A stretch of DNA of 64,000 nt from Corynebacterium timonense (GTDB lineage Bacteria; Actinomycetota; Actinomycetes; Mycobacteriales; Mycobacteriaceae), in the NCBI RefSeq assembly GCF_900105305.1, contig NZ_LT629765.1, forward strand, positions 1,922,001 to 1,986,000. Reading direction: 5' to 3'. Below, piece after piece: positions 1 to 8,322 of the stretch (positions are counted from its first letter, which is position 1; every line of letters begins with the position of its first letter). The position numbers and the translations under genes are program-made. The notes under the pieces were generated by a model that was not told the origin of the DNA, did not search any database, and worked only from the letters and a program-made list of their open reading frames with translations.

Positions 1-50
1 GGCACGCTTGATTTCATTTTCGCAGCCGGCCCACACCGCAATCCGGAGAG

Positions 51-521
51 CTACCCCCAGCTGTCCTTGAACTCCACGAACTGCCAGATTCCGCGGGAAA
101 CGCCGTCGAGGCCGTAGAGGACTTCGTCGCGGAATTGGGCGTCGGAAAGCTCGAGCCCGTCGAGGATGCGGTACTCGCAGTGCAGGATCACGCGCATCGC
201 ACCCTCGTAGGTTTGTTCCGTGATGAATGCGACCGGGCCGTTGTTGCCGTTGTTGTGCTCGATGACCCAATCGGACGTGGAGCGGGAGGCGGGCGCGTAG
301 TTTTCGCCCTCCCCCGCCAGGAAGAACGTCCCGAGCGCCAGGTGATTGTGCGCCTGGGCCATCACGATCTGCAGCCCGTTGACCTCGACTAGATGGCCGC
401 CGGTGGTCATCGGGTCCACCCGCAGACCGGCCTGACGGCAGACCTCGATGGCCCGCTCCAGCGTCACCGCGCCCACCGCCGGCGCCGGCTGCTCAGTGCG
501 CTTCTTTCCGAACAATCCCAT
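51..521 (-). CDS. YbjN-domain protein (downstream copy)
   Basis: A 156-residue soluble protein of the YbjN family, small proteins proposed to take part in sensory regulation or chaperone-like roles. The biochemical role is not known. The start is the ATG of MGLFGKKRTEQ, because the frame upstream of it (to 614) runs back through the preceding gene. It begins 2 bp after the stop of a second YbjN-like gene, so the two are translationally coupled. No signal peptide or membrane segment is seen. The family call rests on the shared fold pattern of the pair (an N-terminal helix with a LERAIEVCRQAGL-type start, then a beta sheet, then a C-terminal helix). It is firm as a domain call but gives no function. 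Confidence 0.8.
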   Translation of the reverse strand: MGLFGKKRTEQPAPAVGAVTLERAIEVCRQAGLRVDPMTTGGHLVEVNGLQIVMAQAHNHLALGTFFLAGEGENYAPASRSTSDWVIEHNNGNNGPVAFITEQTYEGAMRVILHCEYRILDGLELSDAQFRDEVLYGLDGVSRGIWQFVEFKDSWG

Positions 522-523
522 CG

Positions 524-943
524 TCACACCTGCGCATTCTGCGCGATGCCGCGCTGCTCGAACTCGTCCAGGACCATGAACGCCGTCTGGAAGTAGGCAT
601 CCAGCAGCACGCACAGCTGGTATTCACTGAGGCCGTGCGCCGCGAAGAAGTGCTCGCGCACGTCGATCGTCGGCGTCTCCTCCACCACGATCGGGGTGAC
701 CTTCCCCGTCGGGATCTGGCGGTTGAGCGTGTTGATCAACTCGAGCACGTCCTCCTGCCGCTCGGGCGCGACCGCCCCCGTCCAGACCGTATGCACGGTG
801 AGGAAGTTCTCGTCCAGGAAGAACTGGGCCACCGCGTTGGGAAACGCCGCTCCCAGCACCCCGTCCTCGTCGGGGCCAGCCGCAACGCCCAGCTTGGACA
901 GCGCCTTCAACAAATGCTCTTCGGTGAGCCGCGGAAACTCCAT
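524..943 (-). CDS. YbjN-domain protein (upstream copy)
   Basis: A 139-residue soluble protein starting MEFPRLTEEHLLKAL, a typical YbjN beginning in which a helix is followed by a Gly/Asp turn. It is first in a two-gene unit with the YbjN-like gene immediately downstream (2-bp gap), and the pair are diverged paralogues. Many actinobacteria carry such tandem YbjN pairs, probably working as a heteromer; this is inference. There are no membrane segments and no catalytic motif. The 169-bp region upstream, up to the next gene, holds no recognisable operator. Confidence 0.8.
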   Translation of the reverse strand: MEFPRLTEEHLLKALSKLGVAAGPDEDGVLGAAFPNAVAQFFLDENFLTVHTVWTGAVAPERQEDVLELINTLNRQIPTGKVTPIVVEETPTIDVREHFFAAHGLSEYQLCVLLDAYFQTAFMVLDEFEQRGIAQNAQV

Positions 944-1112
944 CGATGCCCTTCCCTGAGTTCTCGGCGTTCAGCTTCCTCGCGCACTGTTTTTGCAGCG
1001 CGCGCTAACCAGAAAGCGTAGCCGGACCGGCGGCCCCTTGCGGCCCCATCCGGGGAACACGTACGTTTCGGGGTGAAAGCATCTCACCCCGTGACCACCC
1101 AAGGAGTTTCCC

Positions 1113-1347
1113 ATGGAAAACCTGCTGAGCCGTTGTGCCGCCGCCGCCGTGGCGGCCGTCGCCGCCCTCGGGGGCGTTGCTGCGGTGCCGCACGCTCACG
1201 CCGAGGCCCCCCGTCCTGTCCTCCGCCCCCACTGAGCAGTGGCAGCGCGACGCGCTGGCCGCGCTGCTCATTCTCACGATGCCCAGCTCGCTCGCCTCGA
1301 GCTTCCTCGCCCCGCAGTGCTCACTGCTGGACACACGGGGCTGCTGA
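1113..1347 (+). pseudogene. small secreted protein, frame broken at a C-run
   Basis: ATG at 1113 follows a good ribosome binding site (AAGGAG, 1101-1106). It encodes a Sec signal peptide: a basic N-terminus, a long Ala/Val-rich core, then AHA as cleavage site. As written the frame stops at 1235 after 40 codons. If the run of six C at 1207-1212 were five, the frame would continue as EAPVLSSAPTEQWQRDALAA and end at 1347 after a Cys pair (PQCSLLDTRGC), giving a mature domain of about 45 residues. Either this is a real frameshift, a phase-variable C-run, or a base-calling error. The product is unrecognised; a small exported protein with two C-terminal cysteines is all that can be said. Confidence 0.6.
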
Positions 1348-1358
1348 CACTTTAGCGG

Positions 1359-1619
1359 CTAGCTGAGCCCCGGCCCACGGCCGAGCACCAGCGCCACCGG
1401 GCCTTGCTGGATCGAACACGCCTCGTTGGAGGAGCAGCTGCCGCAGCCCCCGGCGGCGCAGGAGGAGTTCAGACCCTCGCGGCGCAGCTGGCCCATCGCC
1501 TCAAGGCGCTCGATGACAGCGTCGACGGTGGAGCGGGTCAGGCCGGTGCGCTGCGCAATGTCGGCGCGGCCCGTGGCGCCGGCGCGGATCTCAGCCATCA
1601 CGGCGGACACGGGGCCCAT
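1359..1619 (-). CDS. feoC: FeoC-like [Fe-S]-type winged-helix protein
   Basis: An 86-residue protein with an N-terminal winged-helix domain (AQRTGLTRSTVDAVIERLEA is the recognition part) and a C-terminal Cys-rich tail. The tail has four cysteines in the pattern C-x4-C-x2-C-x5-C, as in FeoC-like proteins thought to bind an iron-sulfur cluster and tune FeoB. The start codon lies directly against the feoB stop with no gap, so it is the third gene of feoA-feoB-feoC. A second in-frame ATG seven codons later is a possible alternative start. Role as regulator or FeoB stabiliser is by family knowledge; the cluster is inferred from the cysteines. Confidence 0.8.
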   Translation of the reverse strand: MGPVSAVMAEIRAGATGRADIAQRTGLTRSTVDAVIERLEAMGQLRREGLNSSCAAGGCGSCSSNEACSIQQGPVALVLGRGPGLS

Positions 1620-3557
1620 CTACAGCACCACCTTCAGGATCTGGAACGTGGCCACCGCCAACACCCAGGCGGTGCTGAGCTGCACCGCCACGCCGAACAG
1701 GGTCCACTTCATGCCGATCTCGCGGCGCTGCGCGCCGAGGGTGGCCACGCACGGGGTGTAGGCGAGCAGGAAAACCATAAACGCCCACACCGCGGCGATG
1801 GCGTTGCCGCCGGAGGCCTCGTCGAAGTCCTCGCGGATTCTCTGCGCCAGCGCCGAGGAGCCCTGCTCCTGCGCCGACAGCGCCGACGGGTCCTCCAACG
1901 AATAGGTCTGCGCCCAGCTGGCGATCACCGCCTCCTTGGCCACAAACCCGGTCACGAGCGGGCCGGTGAGCGACCACGAGCCGAAGCCGGCGGGCTCGAA
2001 CACGGGCGCCATCGCGCCGGAGACCGTGCCGTAGACAGAGTCCTCGGGGGCGACCTCCCCGAAGCTCTCGCCCGGATGCGCCGGGGTGGACTGCAGAGCC
2101 CACACCACGACCACGGTGGCCACGATGATCTTGCCTGCCGTTTCCAGGAAACCGCGCAGACGCGTCCACATCACCGTCAGCGCGATGCGCGGCACCGGCC
2201 ACTGGTAGCTAGGAAGGTCGATGACCAGCGGGTCAGACCCCATCGTGCGCCACAGAAGCCCGCGCATGAGCAGGCCCGCCGCGACCACCAGAAGGATGGA
2301 GATCACGTACATGGCAAAGACCACGGAGCCGGCGTTCTGGGGGAAGAACGTGGCGGCCAGCATGACGTACACCGTCAGACGCGCCGAACACGAGGTAAAC
2401 GGCACGAGCAGCGCCGTCATGCGGCGCTGGCGCGGGTCTCCCAGCACGCGGGTGGCCGAGATCGCCGGCACGTTGCAGCCGAAGCCCACGATGAGCGGGA
2501 TGAAGGCCTTGCCGGGCAGGCCGATCGCGCGCATGAGCCTGTCCGCCACCACGGCGGCGCGGGCCATGTAGCCAGAGTCCTCGAGCACCGCCAGGCACAA
2601 GAACATCAGGCCCATAAGCGGCACGAAGGTGAGCACCATGCCCACGCCGGCGATGAGTCCGTCGACGACTAGGCCCTGCAGCCAGGCGACGTCGGGAAGC
2701 AATGCCTCGGCGGCCGCGGCCACGGGTCCGGCGAAGAACGCGTCCAGGGCCGACTGCAGCGGCGCGGCGGCGGTGATGGTGACCTGGAAGACGCACCACA
2801 TGGCAAGGAGGAACACCGCTGGCCCGGCGACGGGGTGGAGGATGACTCGGTCGACCTTCTCCGTCAGCGTCGCGCGCGGTTCGTTGCGCACCGTCGCCGC
2901 GGCGACGGCGTTGTCCACCCAGGTGAAGCGGGCGTCGGCACGCTCGAGCTCGTCGGCGCCGCTGACCGGGCGGACCGTGTGGGCGGGCAGCACCAGCTGC
3001 TCCTCCACAACCTCCCGCAGACCCGCGAGCGTCCGCTTGCGCGGATCTACCGCGACCACCGGCAGGCCGAGCTCACGCGCCAACGCAGCCGCGTCGATCT
3101 CGAGACCCTGGGATGCCGCGACGTCGGTCTTCGTCAGCACCACCACAACCCGGTAGGGGTGCTCGGCCACCTGCGCGGCAAGGTAGAGCCCGCGCGCGAT
3201 GTTCGCCGTGTCCACCGCCACAAGCACCAGGTCAGGACGCTCCTCGACGGGACGCTCGAGCAGCAGCTCGCGAGTCAGTTCCTCGTCCGGGCTCACCGGG
3301 TCAAGCGAGTAGGCGCCGGGGAAATCGATCACCGCGTACTCGCGTCCGGCGCGCCACAGGCCGCGCGCCACCTCGACGGAGGTGCCGGGCCAGTTACCCA
3401 TCTTCACGTGCGCGCCTGTCAGCGCGTTGAACAACGTGGACTTACCGGCGTTTGGCGCGCCGATGAGCGCGATGATCGGGGCGCTCGGCGGGGCCTCCAC
3501 GACGCCCGCGTCCTCGCAGCGGCAGGACGGGGCCGCAGAAAAAGTGTTCTGAGACAT
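1620..3557 (-). CDS. feoB: Ferrous iron transporter FeoB
   Basis: Inner-membrane Fe(II) permease of 645 residues. The N-terminal G domain shows G1 GAPNAGKS (about residues 33-40), the G2 Thr in NWPGTS, G3 DFPG (78-81, usually DLPG) and G4 TKTD (about 141-144). It is followed by the C-terminal membrane domain with the Gate motif GFGCNVPAI and about eight further hydrophobic helices. The start chosen is the ATG of MSQNTF; the open frame upstream of it runs back over feoA and is not coding. It sits 8 bp after feoA and abuts feoC. Expected to be repressed by iron-loaded DtxR through the box upstream of feoA. Intact, with no missing motif. Confidence 0.95.
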   Translation of the reverse strand: MSQNTFSAAPSCRCEDAGVVEAPPSAPIIALIGAPNAGKSTLFNALTGAHVKMGNWPGTSVEVARGLWRAGREYAVIDFPGAYSLDPVSPDEELTRELLLERPVEERPDLVLVAVDTANIARGLYLAAQVAEHPYRVVVVLTKTDVAASQGLEIDAAALARELGLPVVAVDPRKRTLAGLREVVEEQLVLPAHTVRPVSGADELERADARFTWVDNAVAAATVRNEPRATLTEKVDRVILHPVAGPAVFLLAMWCVFQVTITAAAPLQSALDAFFAGPVAAAAEALLPDVAWLQGLVVDGLIAGVGMVLTFVPLMGLMFLCLAVLEDSGYMARAAVVADRLMRAIGLPGKAFIPLIVGFGCNVPAISATRVLGDPRQRRMTALLVPFTSCSARLTVYVMLAATFFPQNAGSVVFAMYVISILLVVAAGLLMRGLLWRTMGSDPLVIDLPSYQWPVPRIALTVMWTRLRGFLETAGKIIVATVVVVWALQSTPAHPGESFGEVAPEDSVYGTVSGAMAPVFEPAGFGSWSLTGPLVTGFVAKEAVIASWAQTYSLEDPSALSAQEQGSSALAQRIREDFDEASGGNAIAAVWAFMVFLLAYTPCVATLGAQRREIGMKWTLFGVAVQLSTAWVLAVATFQILKVVL

Positions 3558-3565
3558 CGCGTGGC

Positions 3566-3826
3566 CTACCGGGCGACCGCGATGCTGCGCAGGGCCGTCG
3601 CGCCGAGCGCGTAACGGGAGGCGCCCACCCGCACGACGCGGCCGCCGCCAGCAGTCTTCTGCACGACGGTCGCCTGCGCGCCGGGGCGCAGACCCAGCTC
3701 GCGCAGGCGGCGCGACGCCGACGCGGGTGCGGTGTGCGCGCCGATGACGGCCTGGGCGCCGACGGGGACGTCGATAAGCGATGTGCCTGCGCGAGACGGC
3801 GCGCGGAAGGTGCTGATCAAGCTCAT
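3566..3826 (-). CDS. feoA: Ferrous iron transport protein FeoA
   Basis: A cytosolic SH3-like protein of 86 residues that supports FeoB. The FeoA core is visible: SLIDVPVGAQAVI, then SRRLRELGLRPG, then a basic strand ending ALGATALRSIAV. The start is the ATG of MSLISTF; twelve upstream codons are open but lie in the promoter. It is the first gene of feoABC. A truncated, diverged second copy of its first 17-21 codons lies at 9577-9642 on the far side of the island, which shows that the feoA-menB junction was duplicated. Confidence 0.9.
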   Translation of the reverse strand: MSLISTFRAPSRAGTSLIDVPVGAQAVIGAHTAPASASRRLRELGLRPGAQATVVQKTAGGGRVVRVGASRYALGATALRSIAVAR

Positions 3827-3963
3827 AGGTGAAGAATAGACCTCGCGACTTGAGGTGAGCAATACCTAACGTGGATTTTCTCCACGCATCTGTTGCGAAA
3901 TTGGCGGCACGTAGGATCGGCCGCATGACCTACAGCACCCAACAACCCTTCGACCCCGCGCAG
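3759..3963. repeat. Left copy of duplicated feoA-menB junction
   Basis: About 205 bp matching 9584-9781 in the same orientation. It holds the 5' part of feoA, the divergent promoter region and the first 13 codons of a second menB. The intergenic core differs at only a few positions, while the coding parts differ more (STQQ versus STEQ in menB, many changes in feoA). Together with the right copy it brackets the whole island 3964-9583, so it marks the boundary of an insertion or duplication event. Confidence 0.85.
3851..3869 (-). promoter_or_regulatory. DtxR-like iron box upstream of feoA
   Basis: The 19-mer TGAGGTGAGCAATACCTAA matches 14 of 19 positions of the DtxR consensus TTAGGTTAGCCTAACCTAA, with both outer arms conserved. 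It lies 25 bp upstream of the feoA start between feoA and the menB fragment, where an iron repressor would be expected to act. Assignment is by consensus match only. Confidence 0.6.
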
Positions 3964-4035
3964 GGACCAACGGCGGGCAACATAACGCTACGGGTCCTTT
4001 CAGAGATTCCGTCGACGTCAGCACAGTTGAAATAA
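3925..4035 (+). pseudogene. Truncated menB start (13 codons) fused to island DNA
   Basis: ATG preceded by the same TAGGAT box and spacer as real menB. The first 13 codons read MTYSTQQPFDPAQ and match menB (MTYSTEQPFDPAQ). After the CAG codon the homology ends abruptly and the frame runs 23 unrelated codons to a stop at 4033-4035. It is a junction remnant, not a functional gene, although the promoter may still fire into the island. Confidence 0.75.
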
Positions 4036-4084
4036 CCCGCGACATCGTGAAGGCCCCCCGCGCACGCGCCGCCGTAACAATTGA

Positions 4085-4188
4085 TTACTGCACGGCATCC
4101 TCAGCCCATTTATAGAGACGCCCGCTGCCTGCAACGAATGCGTAGAGAAGAATCGGATAGAGCAAGGAAGCTGTTAGGACCACGTGTT
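4085..4188 (-). pseudogene. C-terminal fragment of IS-disrupted membrane protein
   Basis: Between the left end of the IS21-family element and 4085 the minus strand encodes a hydrophobic helix and a short tail (VVLTASLLYPILLYAF, then GRLYKWAEDAVQ and stop). It has no start of its own. The N-terminal part of a multi-helix membrane protein lies on the other side of the element (6798-7133), so this is most simply its C-terminus. No clear target duplication was found and the reading frames do not join exactly, so some bases may have been lost. Confidence 0.5.
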
Positions 4189-4270
4189 TAGTAACGGTGT
4201 GGTGAGTATCGAGTAACGCCCGGGTGAGTATCGAGTAACACCCGGGCGTTTTGGGGTTTCGGTGGGGTTA

Positions 4271-5035
4271 TTAGGCCAGTCGCATGTTGGTGCCTTCGAG
4301 TGTGATGATTTCGGCGCCGGCGACGAGTCGGTTGAGGATGGATTCGGCGATGACGGCATCCGGGATGGATTTGTACCACTCGTCGGGTGTGAACTGGGAT
4401 GTCACGATGGTGGATCCGCGGGGTTCGCGCTCTGCGAGGATGTTGAGCAGTTGGTGTGCGGTAGCGGCATCGATTGGGGTGGTCAGGAAGTCGTCGAGGA
4501 CTAACACGTCTGTGTGGTGGAGGTCTTCGAGGAATGTGATGCGGGCTGGGTCGTCGTGTTTGAGCACGGCGAGGTGGTTGGAGAGTGTGTCGGTGCGCAA
4601 GAAGCGTGCGGAGTAGTCGTTTCGGCACGCCGCGGTGAGCAGTGCTTGGGCGAGGTAGGTCTTGCCGACGGAGGATTTGCCCAGGATGACAATGTTTTGT
4701 GCGCTTTGGCACCATCGGCAGTAAGCGAGTCGGGTGATTTGCTCTTTGTTGATGGTGCGGCCGGGCGTGTAAGTGATGTCTTCGATACAAGCATCGGGAT
4801 TTGGCGATCGGGATGCTTTGAGCAGTTTGTTGACTCGCCTCTCACGCTTGGCCGCTACCTTTTTGTCGAGTGCGTAGAGCACTTTGTCGGAGAAGCTCCA
4901 GTCGTCGAATGCGGGATCGGCGGCGATGTCGATGACGCTTTGTCCGAAGGCGGTCATGCGCAGGTCGGTAAAGACCGGCAGGACTGATTCGTCGAGGAAG
5001 CGGGCAGATGCTGATGCTGGTTGTGGGTGGGGCAT
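4271..5035 (-). CDS. istB: IS21-family helper ATPase IstB
   Basis: A 254-residue AAA+ (DnaA/DnaC-like) ATPase that helps the IstA transposase choose target DNA. Walker A is GKSSVGKT (residues 119-126), Walker B is DVLVLDD (176-182), followed by an LLNILAERE-type helix and the SQFTPDEWY segment typical of IstB. It starts 3 bp after istA. Full length, with no frameshift. Base composition is lower in GC than the chromosomal backbone, as for the whole element. Confidence 0.95.
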   Translation of the reverse strand: MPHPQPASASARFLDESVLPVFTDLRMTAFGQSVIDIAADPAFDDWSFSDKVLYALDKKVAAKRERRVNKLLKASRSPNPDACIEDITYTPGRTINKEQITRLAYCRWCQSAQNIVILGKSSVGKTYLAQALLTAACRNDYSARFLRTDTLSNHLAVLKHDDPARITFLEDLHHTDVLVLDDFLTTPIDAATAHQLLNILAEREPRGSTIVTSQFTPDEWYKSIPDAVIAESILNRLVAGAEIITLEGTNMRLA

Positions 5036-5038
5036 GGG

Positions 5039-6679
5039 TTATGCAGATCCCTTCTTGGTGAGGTTGTCGAGGCTGAACTGGGCAGCACCACCGAGGTAGG
5101 CGCCGCGTGTGTCACGCGCTGTCGGCGCAGGTACGTCTTGGGTGGGTCTGCTTGTTGGCAGATCGGTTGAAAGGTCAGTGCCTGTAGGCCGTGTGGAGGT
5201 GTCTTTGCGCACGGCGGACATCATGTTTTTCACCGCGGTATACGACACAGCACGCCTGGCGCCGTCGGTGGACACCAACCGTCTGCAGGCTTCTTCGAGG
5301 ATTGGCTTGTTGGTGTGTTTGCCCATGTTGAGCACGTTGCGGCACGCTTGGTACGCCTGGGCAGGGATCGCTTTGGCTTCGATGAGCTCGGCAATCACCT
5401 GGCGGGTGGCCGGCCCGATTTTGGCGGCTTCGCGCAGGAAGTACTCGCTTGTCCACAACCCACGGGTCTCACCCATGTTCGCCGGGATGTGGTCGGTGTC
5501 GGTGACATACACCCCGCGGGCACGTGCGAGTTGGTGGGTGGCCACACGCTGCCCGGCGTCGAAGACGGCGAGACTGTCACCGGTGATACGCACATCCACG
5601 GTGCGGCCCACCAGCTGGTGCGGCACCGAGTAATGCACGTTGTGCACTCTGATGTGGAAATTGGGCGCGACTTTGGCGCGTTTCCATTCGGTACGCTGCC
5701 ACGGTGTTTCAGGCAGCGCGGTGAGCACGTCGCATTCGAACTGATCAAACAATGCGCGCCTGCTCGTCGCATTGCCGCGAAACGGTTCGGCAGCGTTGAT
5801 CCCATCGACCAGGACGATAATTTTTGCGTTGAGCTCGTCTATTCCGGCGCACTGATGACCATCGAGTGCGTGGATAACGTTCTGGGTGACAATCTTGACT
5901 GCAGCTTCAACGCTGGCCTTATCCTTGGGACGTTTCGCCCGAGCCGGCAACGCGGCGGTGTTGTAGTGCTCCAAAAACTCCTCGTAGGTGGAGTTGACCC
6001 GGCGATTCCTGTCCGCGACACTAATCGCATTCGAAGCCGTCGAGGCATTATCCGGCACGATGACCTCGGCAACCCCGCCGAAGTACTCGAACGCGCGGAT
6101 ATGGGCTGCAAGCCACGCGTCCTGGCGCTCATTAGCGCACGCGCAGGCGAACACCATGCCCGAATACGGCAGCGAGGCGACAAAGATGCTGACCTTCGAG
6201 CCTTGTCCGCCGGTGGGGTCAAACAACCGCATCTTCGTGCCTGCCCAGTCCACCTGCATCGTATGGCCCGGGGCATGGGTGATCCTGGCGCTCAGCCCGG
6301 CTGCATCAACGTGTTGAGCCACAAGTTGACGAAACCGCTCGTAGCTGTAGTACCGCTGGCCTGTGCCCCCAGGCTGTGCGGTGTAGCGGCCCCACAGCAC
6401 CTGCAAGGTCACCTTGTTGCGCCCGGTGCGCGCTTTGGCGACAGCGTCGAAATCGATCGGGACGAAATCCCCCTGAGCATGGCTGCGCCCGTCGACGAAC
6501 CAGCCCGCCAGCTCATGATCCGCAACCCCACGAAGTTGCTCACGGGTTGTGATGTTGTGTTCCACCAGCGAATCGCGAGCCTTTTGCACGGTGGTGTGCG
6601 AGCACCGCGAACTCGAACAGATTTGGCGGACAGACCAGCCTTTCAACACTTGATCCATTACCGCCCGGTAGTCAGTCAC
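5039..6679 (-). CDS. istA: IS21-family transposase IstA
   Basis: A 546-residue DDE transposase. An N-terminal helix-turn-helix (WSVRQICSSSRCSHTTVQKA) is followed by an integrase core with the catalytic triad at D144 (QVDWAG), D210 (VPDNAS) and E258 (KASVEAA), then a C-terminal DNA-binding part. Length and order match IS21 family IstA. It is co-transcribed with istB. Upstream of the start at 6679 are the right-end repeats of the element, which probably also carry its promoter. Confidence 0.95.
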   Translation of the reverse strand: MTDYRAVMDQVLKGWSVRQICSSSRCSHTTVQKARDSLVEHNITTREQLRGVADHELAGWFVDGRSHAQGDFVPIDFDAVAKARTGRNKVTLQVLWGRYTAQPGGTGQRYYSYERFRQLVAQHVDAAGLSARITHAPGHTMQVDWAGTKMRLFDPTGGQGSKVSIFVASLPYSGMVFACACANERQDAWLAAHIRAFEYFGGVAEVIVPDNASTASNAISVADRNRRVNSTYEEFLEHYNTAALPARAKRPKDKASVEAAVKIVTQNVIHALDGHQCAGIDELNAKIIVLVDGINAAEPFRGNATSRRALFDQFECDVLTALPETPWQRTEWKRAKVAPNFHIRVHNVHYSVPHQLVGRTVDVRITGDSLAVFDAGQRVATHQLARARGVYVTDTDHIPANMGETRGLWTSEYFLREAAKIGPATRQVIAELIEAKAIPAQAYQACRNVLNMGKHTNKPILEEACRRLVSTDGARRAVSYTAVKNMMSAVRKDTSTRPTGTDLSTDLPTSRPTQDVPAPTARDTRGAYLGGAAQFSLDNLTKKGSA

Positions 6680-6797
6680 AATCAGACTCCTCTGGTAACG
6701 CCGCGTGCCTTGAAGTCACGCGGTCACCAGAATCCTCCCCCGAACTGTTACTGGATACTCACCAATGCGTTACTCGATACTCACCACGGTGTTACTA

Positions 6798-7133
6798 GAT
6801 ACGACCGCGCAACAAGGAAGCCGCAGAAAGTCCCCCCTGCCAAGACCCGATGACACCGGGGATGTACGCCGCAAACAGTGGAGCAAAGGAACTGGGCAGA
6901 AGTCGCCTGGGCTTCGTGCGGGAATACCTGGGAGCAAAATAGAGGAGGGCTCCAAACACAATTACGGCTGCGAAGATGCCCCAACAATATCCAGCTGCAG
7001 ACCGTGCATTGGCAATGCACGAATAAGCCAAGCCCAACGCGGGCACCGTCAGCGCGGCCAGCCACGAGAGATTGAGGCCCTTTTCCCGCCGAGTGAGCCC
7101 GGCAGAGTGAAGATGCGCTCCAGAGATCGGCAT
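6798..7133 (-). pseudogene. Multi-helix membrane protein, 3' end cut by IS21 element
   Basis: ATG at 7133, 3 bp after the stop of the secreted-protein gene, begins a protein of which about 112 codons remain. It has three hydrophobic segments (LSWLAALTVPALGLAYSCIA, WGIFAAVIVFGALLYFA, FAPLFAAYIPGVIG) separated by basic stretches. The frame runs into the IS21 element and stops at 6795. The likely last helix is at 4085-4188 beyond the element. The tight coupling to a secreted protein suggests an accessory, export or immunity role. This is inference only, as the family is not recognised. Confidence 0.6.
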
Positions 7134-7462
7134 CAGCTAAGCACATCCCTCCGTGTAGTGTTCCGGAGTCACTCCCAGCGATGGAGGAGTAACGCTGCCC
7201 GTAGCGCCAACTTTGAGCGCGAGACATTTATCCTGCGCCACCGCCGCTGTTGCCCAGACGGTCACGTTAACACTATTGTCTGCCCACCACGCCCCTAACA
7301 CCTCGCCGAACGGGGGCGGAACCAGAACCCAGAAAGGTGAAATTGCTGCCCCCGCTGCCGATGCGGCAGCCATTCGCCGAGTTTCTTCCTTGCTGAAGTA
7401 AATATGACCGCTGACAATCCCCCAATTTTGAACTAGCCCCCGAAAGTTGGACTGGTTTAATT

Positions 7463-8284
7463 CTAGGCGGTTAGGGTTTCCAGGGTCTGATTCCGGTATT
7501 GCATCGGGGTCAGGCCCTTGAGTCGTTGTTGGAGTCGTTGCGTGTTGTACCACTGGATGTACTCGTCGAGCGCGGCGGTGAATTGCTCAATGGTGTCGAA
7601 GACTTCTCCGTGGAACATTTCGGTTTTCAGGTGGCCGAAGAAGTTCTCCATGACTGCGTTGTCGTAGCAATTGCCTTTGCGTGACATTGACTGGACTCCA
7701 TGGTGCTGGCTAATCAGGGTGCGCCAGGATGAGTGCTGGTACTGGAATCCTTGATCGGTGTGGATCATCCAGCCCGGCTCTGGAGCACACGCTTCGATCG
7801 CCTGCGCCAACGAGGCCGAGGTCAACGCTGTGGTTGGCGATGTGGCCACTGTGTGGGCGACGATTGCGCGGTCGAACAGGTCCATCACCGGTGAGAGATA
7901 CACCTTGCGGCCGGCGACCTTGAACTCGGTGACGTCGCTGACGAAAACAGAGTTGGGCTTATCCGGGGTGAAGTTGCGCTCGAGTGTGTTCTCGGCGATG
8001 TGACTGGTTGTGCCTGTGTAGGAGATGTAGGGCCTGCGCTGGCGGATCTTGGCCTTCAAGCCCATCTCACGCATGAGCTTTAAGACAAGTTTGTGGTTAA
8101 CTATCCAGCCCTGGTTACGAAGGTCGAGCAGTACCCGCCGGTAGCCGTAGCGGTGTTTGTTGCGCTCGAAACTGTCCCGGATCGCCTGTTTGAGCTCGGC
8201 ATGTTTATCCGGTGCGGTGAGTCGTTTCTGGTGGTAGAAGAATGTCGAGCGTGCCATGCCGGCCGCATCCAGGAGGTACTCCAA
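7463..8284 (-). CDS. IS3-family transposase OrfB (DDE domain)
   Basis: The catalytic part of the IS3 transposase. From the TTG at 8284 the product is 273 residues, with the rve integrase triad at D117 (VFVSDVTEF), D177 (IHTDQGFQ) and E213 (NAVMENFFG) and the HHGVQSMSRKGNCYDNA block. The same frame is open further upstream to the A7 run at 8356-8362. The working product is therefore probably OrfAB, made by -1 frameshifting from orfA, rather than a protein started at 8284. Intact. Confidence 0.93.
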   Translation of the reverse strand: MEYLLDAAGMARSTFFYHQKRLTAPDKHAELKQAIRDSFERNKHRYGYRRVLLDLRNQGWIVNHKLVLKLMREMGLKAKIRQRRPYISYTGTTSHIAENTLERNFTPDKPNSVFVSDVTEFKVAGRKVYLSPVMDLFDRAIVAHTVATSPTTALTSASLAQAIEACAPEPGWMIHTDQGFQYQHSSWRTLISQHHGVQSMSRKGNCYDNAVMENFFGHLKTEMFHGEVFDTIEQFTAALDEYIQWYNTQRLQQRLKGLTPMQYRNQTLETLTA

Positions 8285-8322
8285 GCGGTGGTGTGACTTG
8301 AGGATGACGATCGCCTGGGCTT

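Larger units (their letters stand above)
4189..6797 (-). mobile_element. IS21-family insertion sequence (istA-istB)
   Basis: About 2.6 kb with two genes in the order istA-istB on the minus strand and multiple terminal repeats. At the left, TAGTAAC (4189) is followed by two copies of ggtgagtatcgagtaac (4201-4217 and 4223-4239). At the right, the inverted copies are gttactggatactcacc (6747-6763), gttactcgatactcacc (6769-6785) and GTTACTA (6791-6797). Nested repeated termini are typical of IS21. The exact tips and the target duplication could not be fixed. It splits a membrane protein gene. Both genes are intact, so the element may still be active. Confidence 0.85.

Noticed and set aside
1005-1334. 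109-codon minus-strand frame over the small secreted protein
   Set aside because: No start signal or hydrophobic or conserved part; the plus strand has a ribosome binding site and a signal peptide.
7137-7553. 138-codon open frame starting inside the IS3 element
   Set aside because: Its first 30 or so codons belong to the IS end; only the rest is real, as the 3' part of the disrupted secreted-protein gene.
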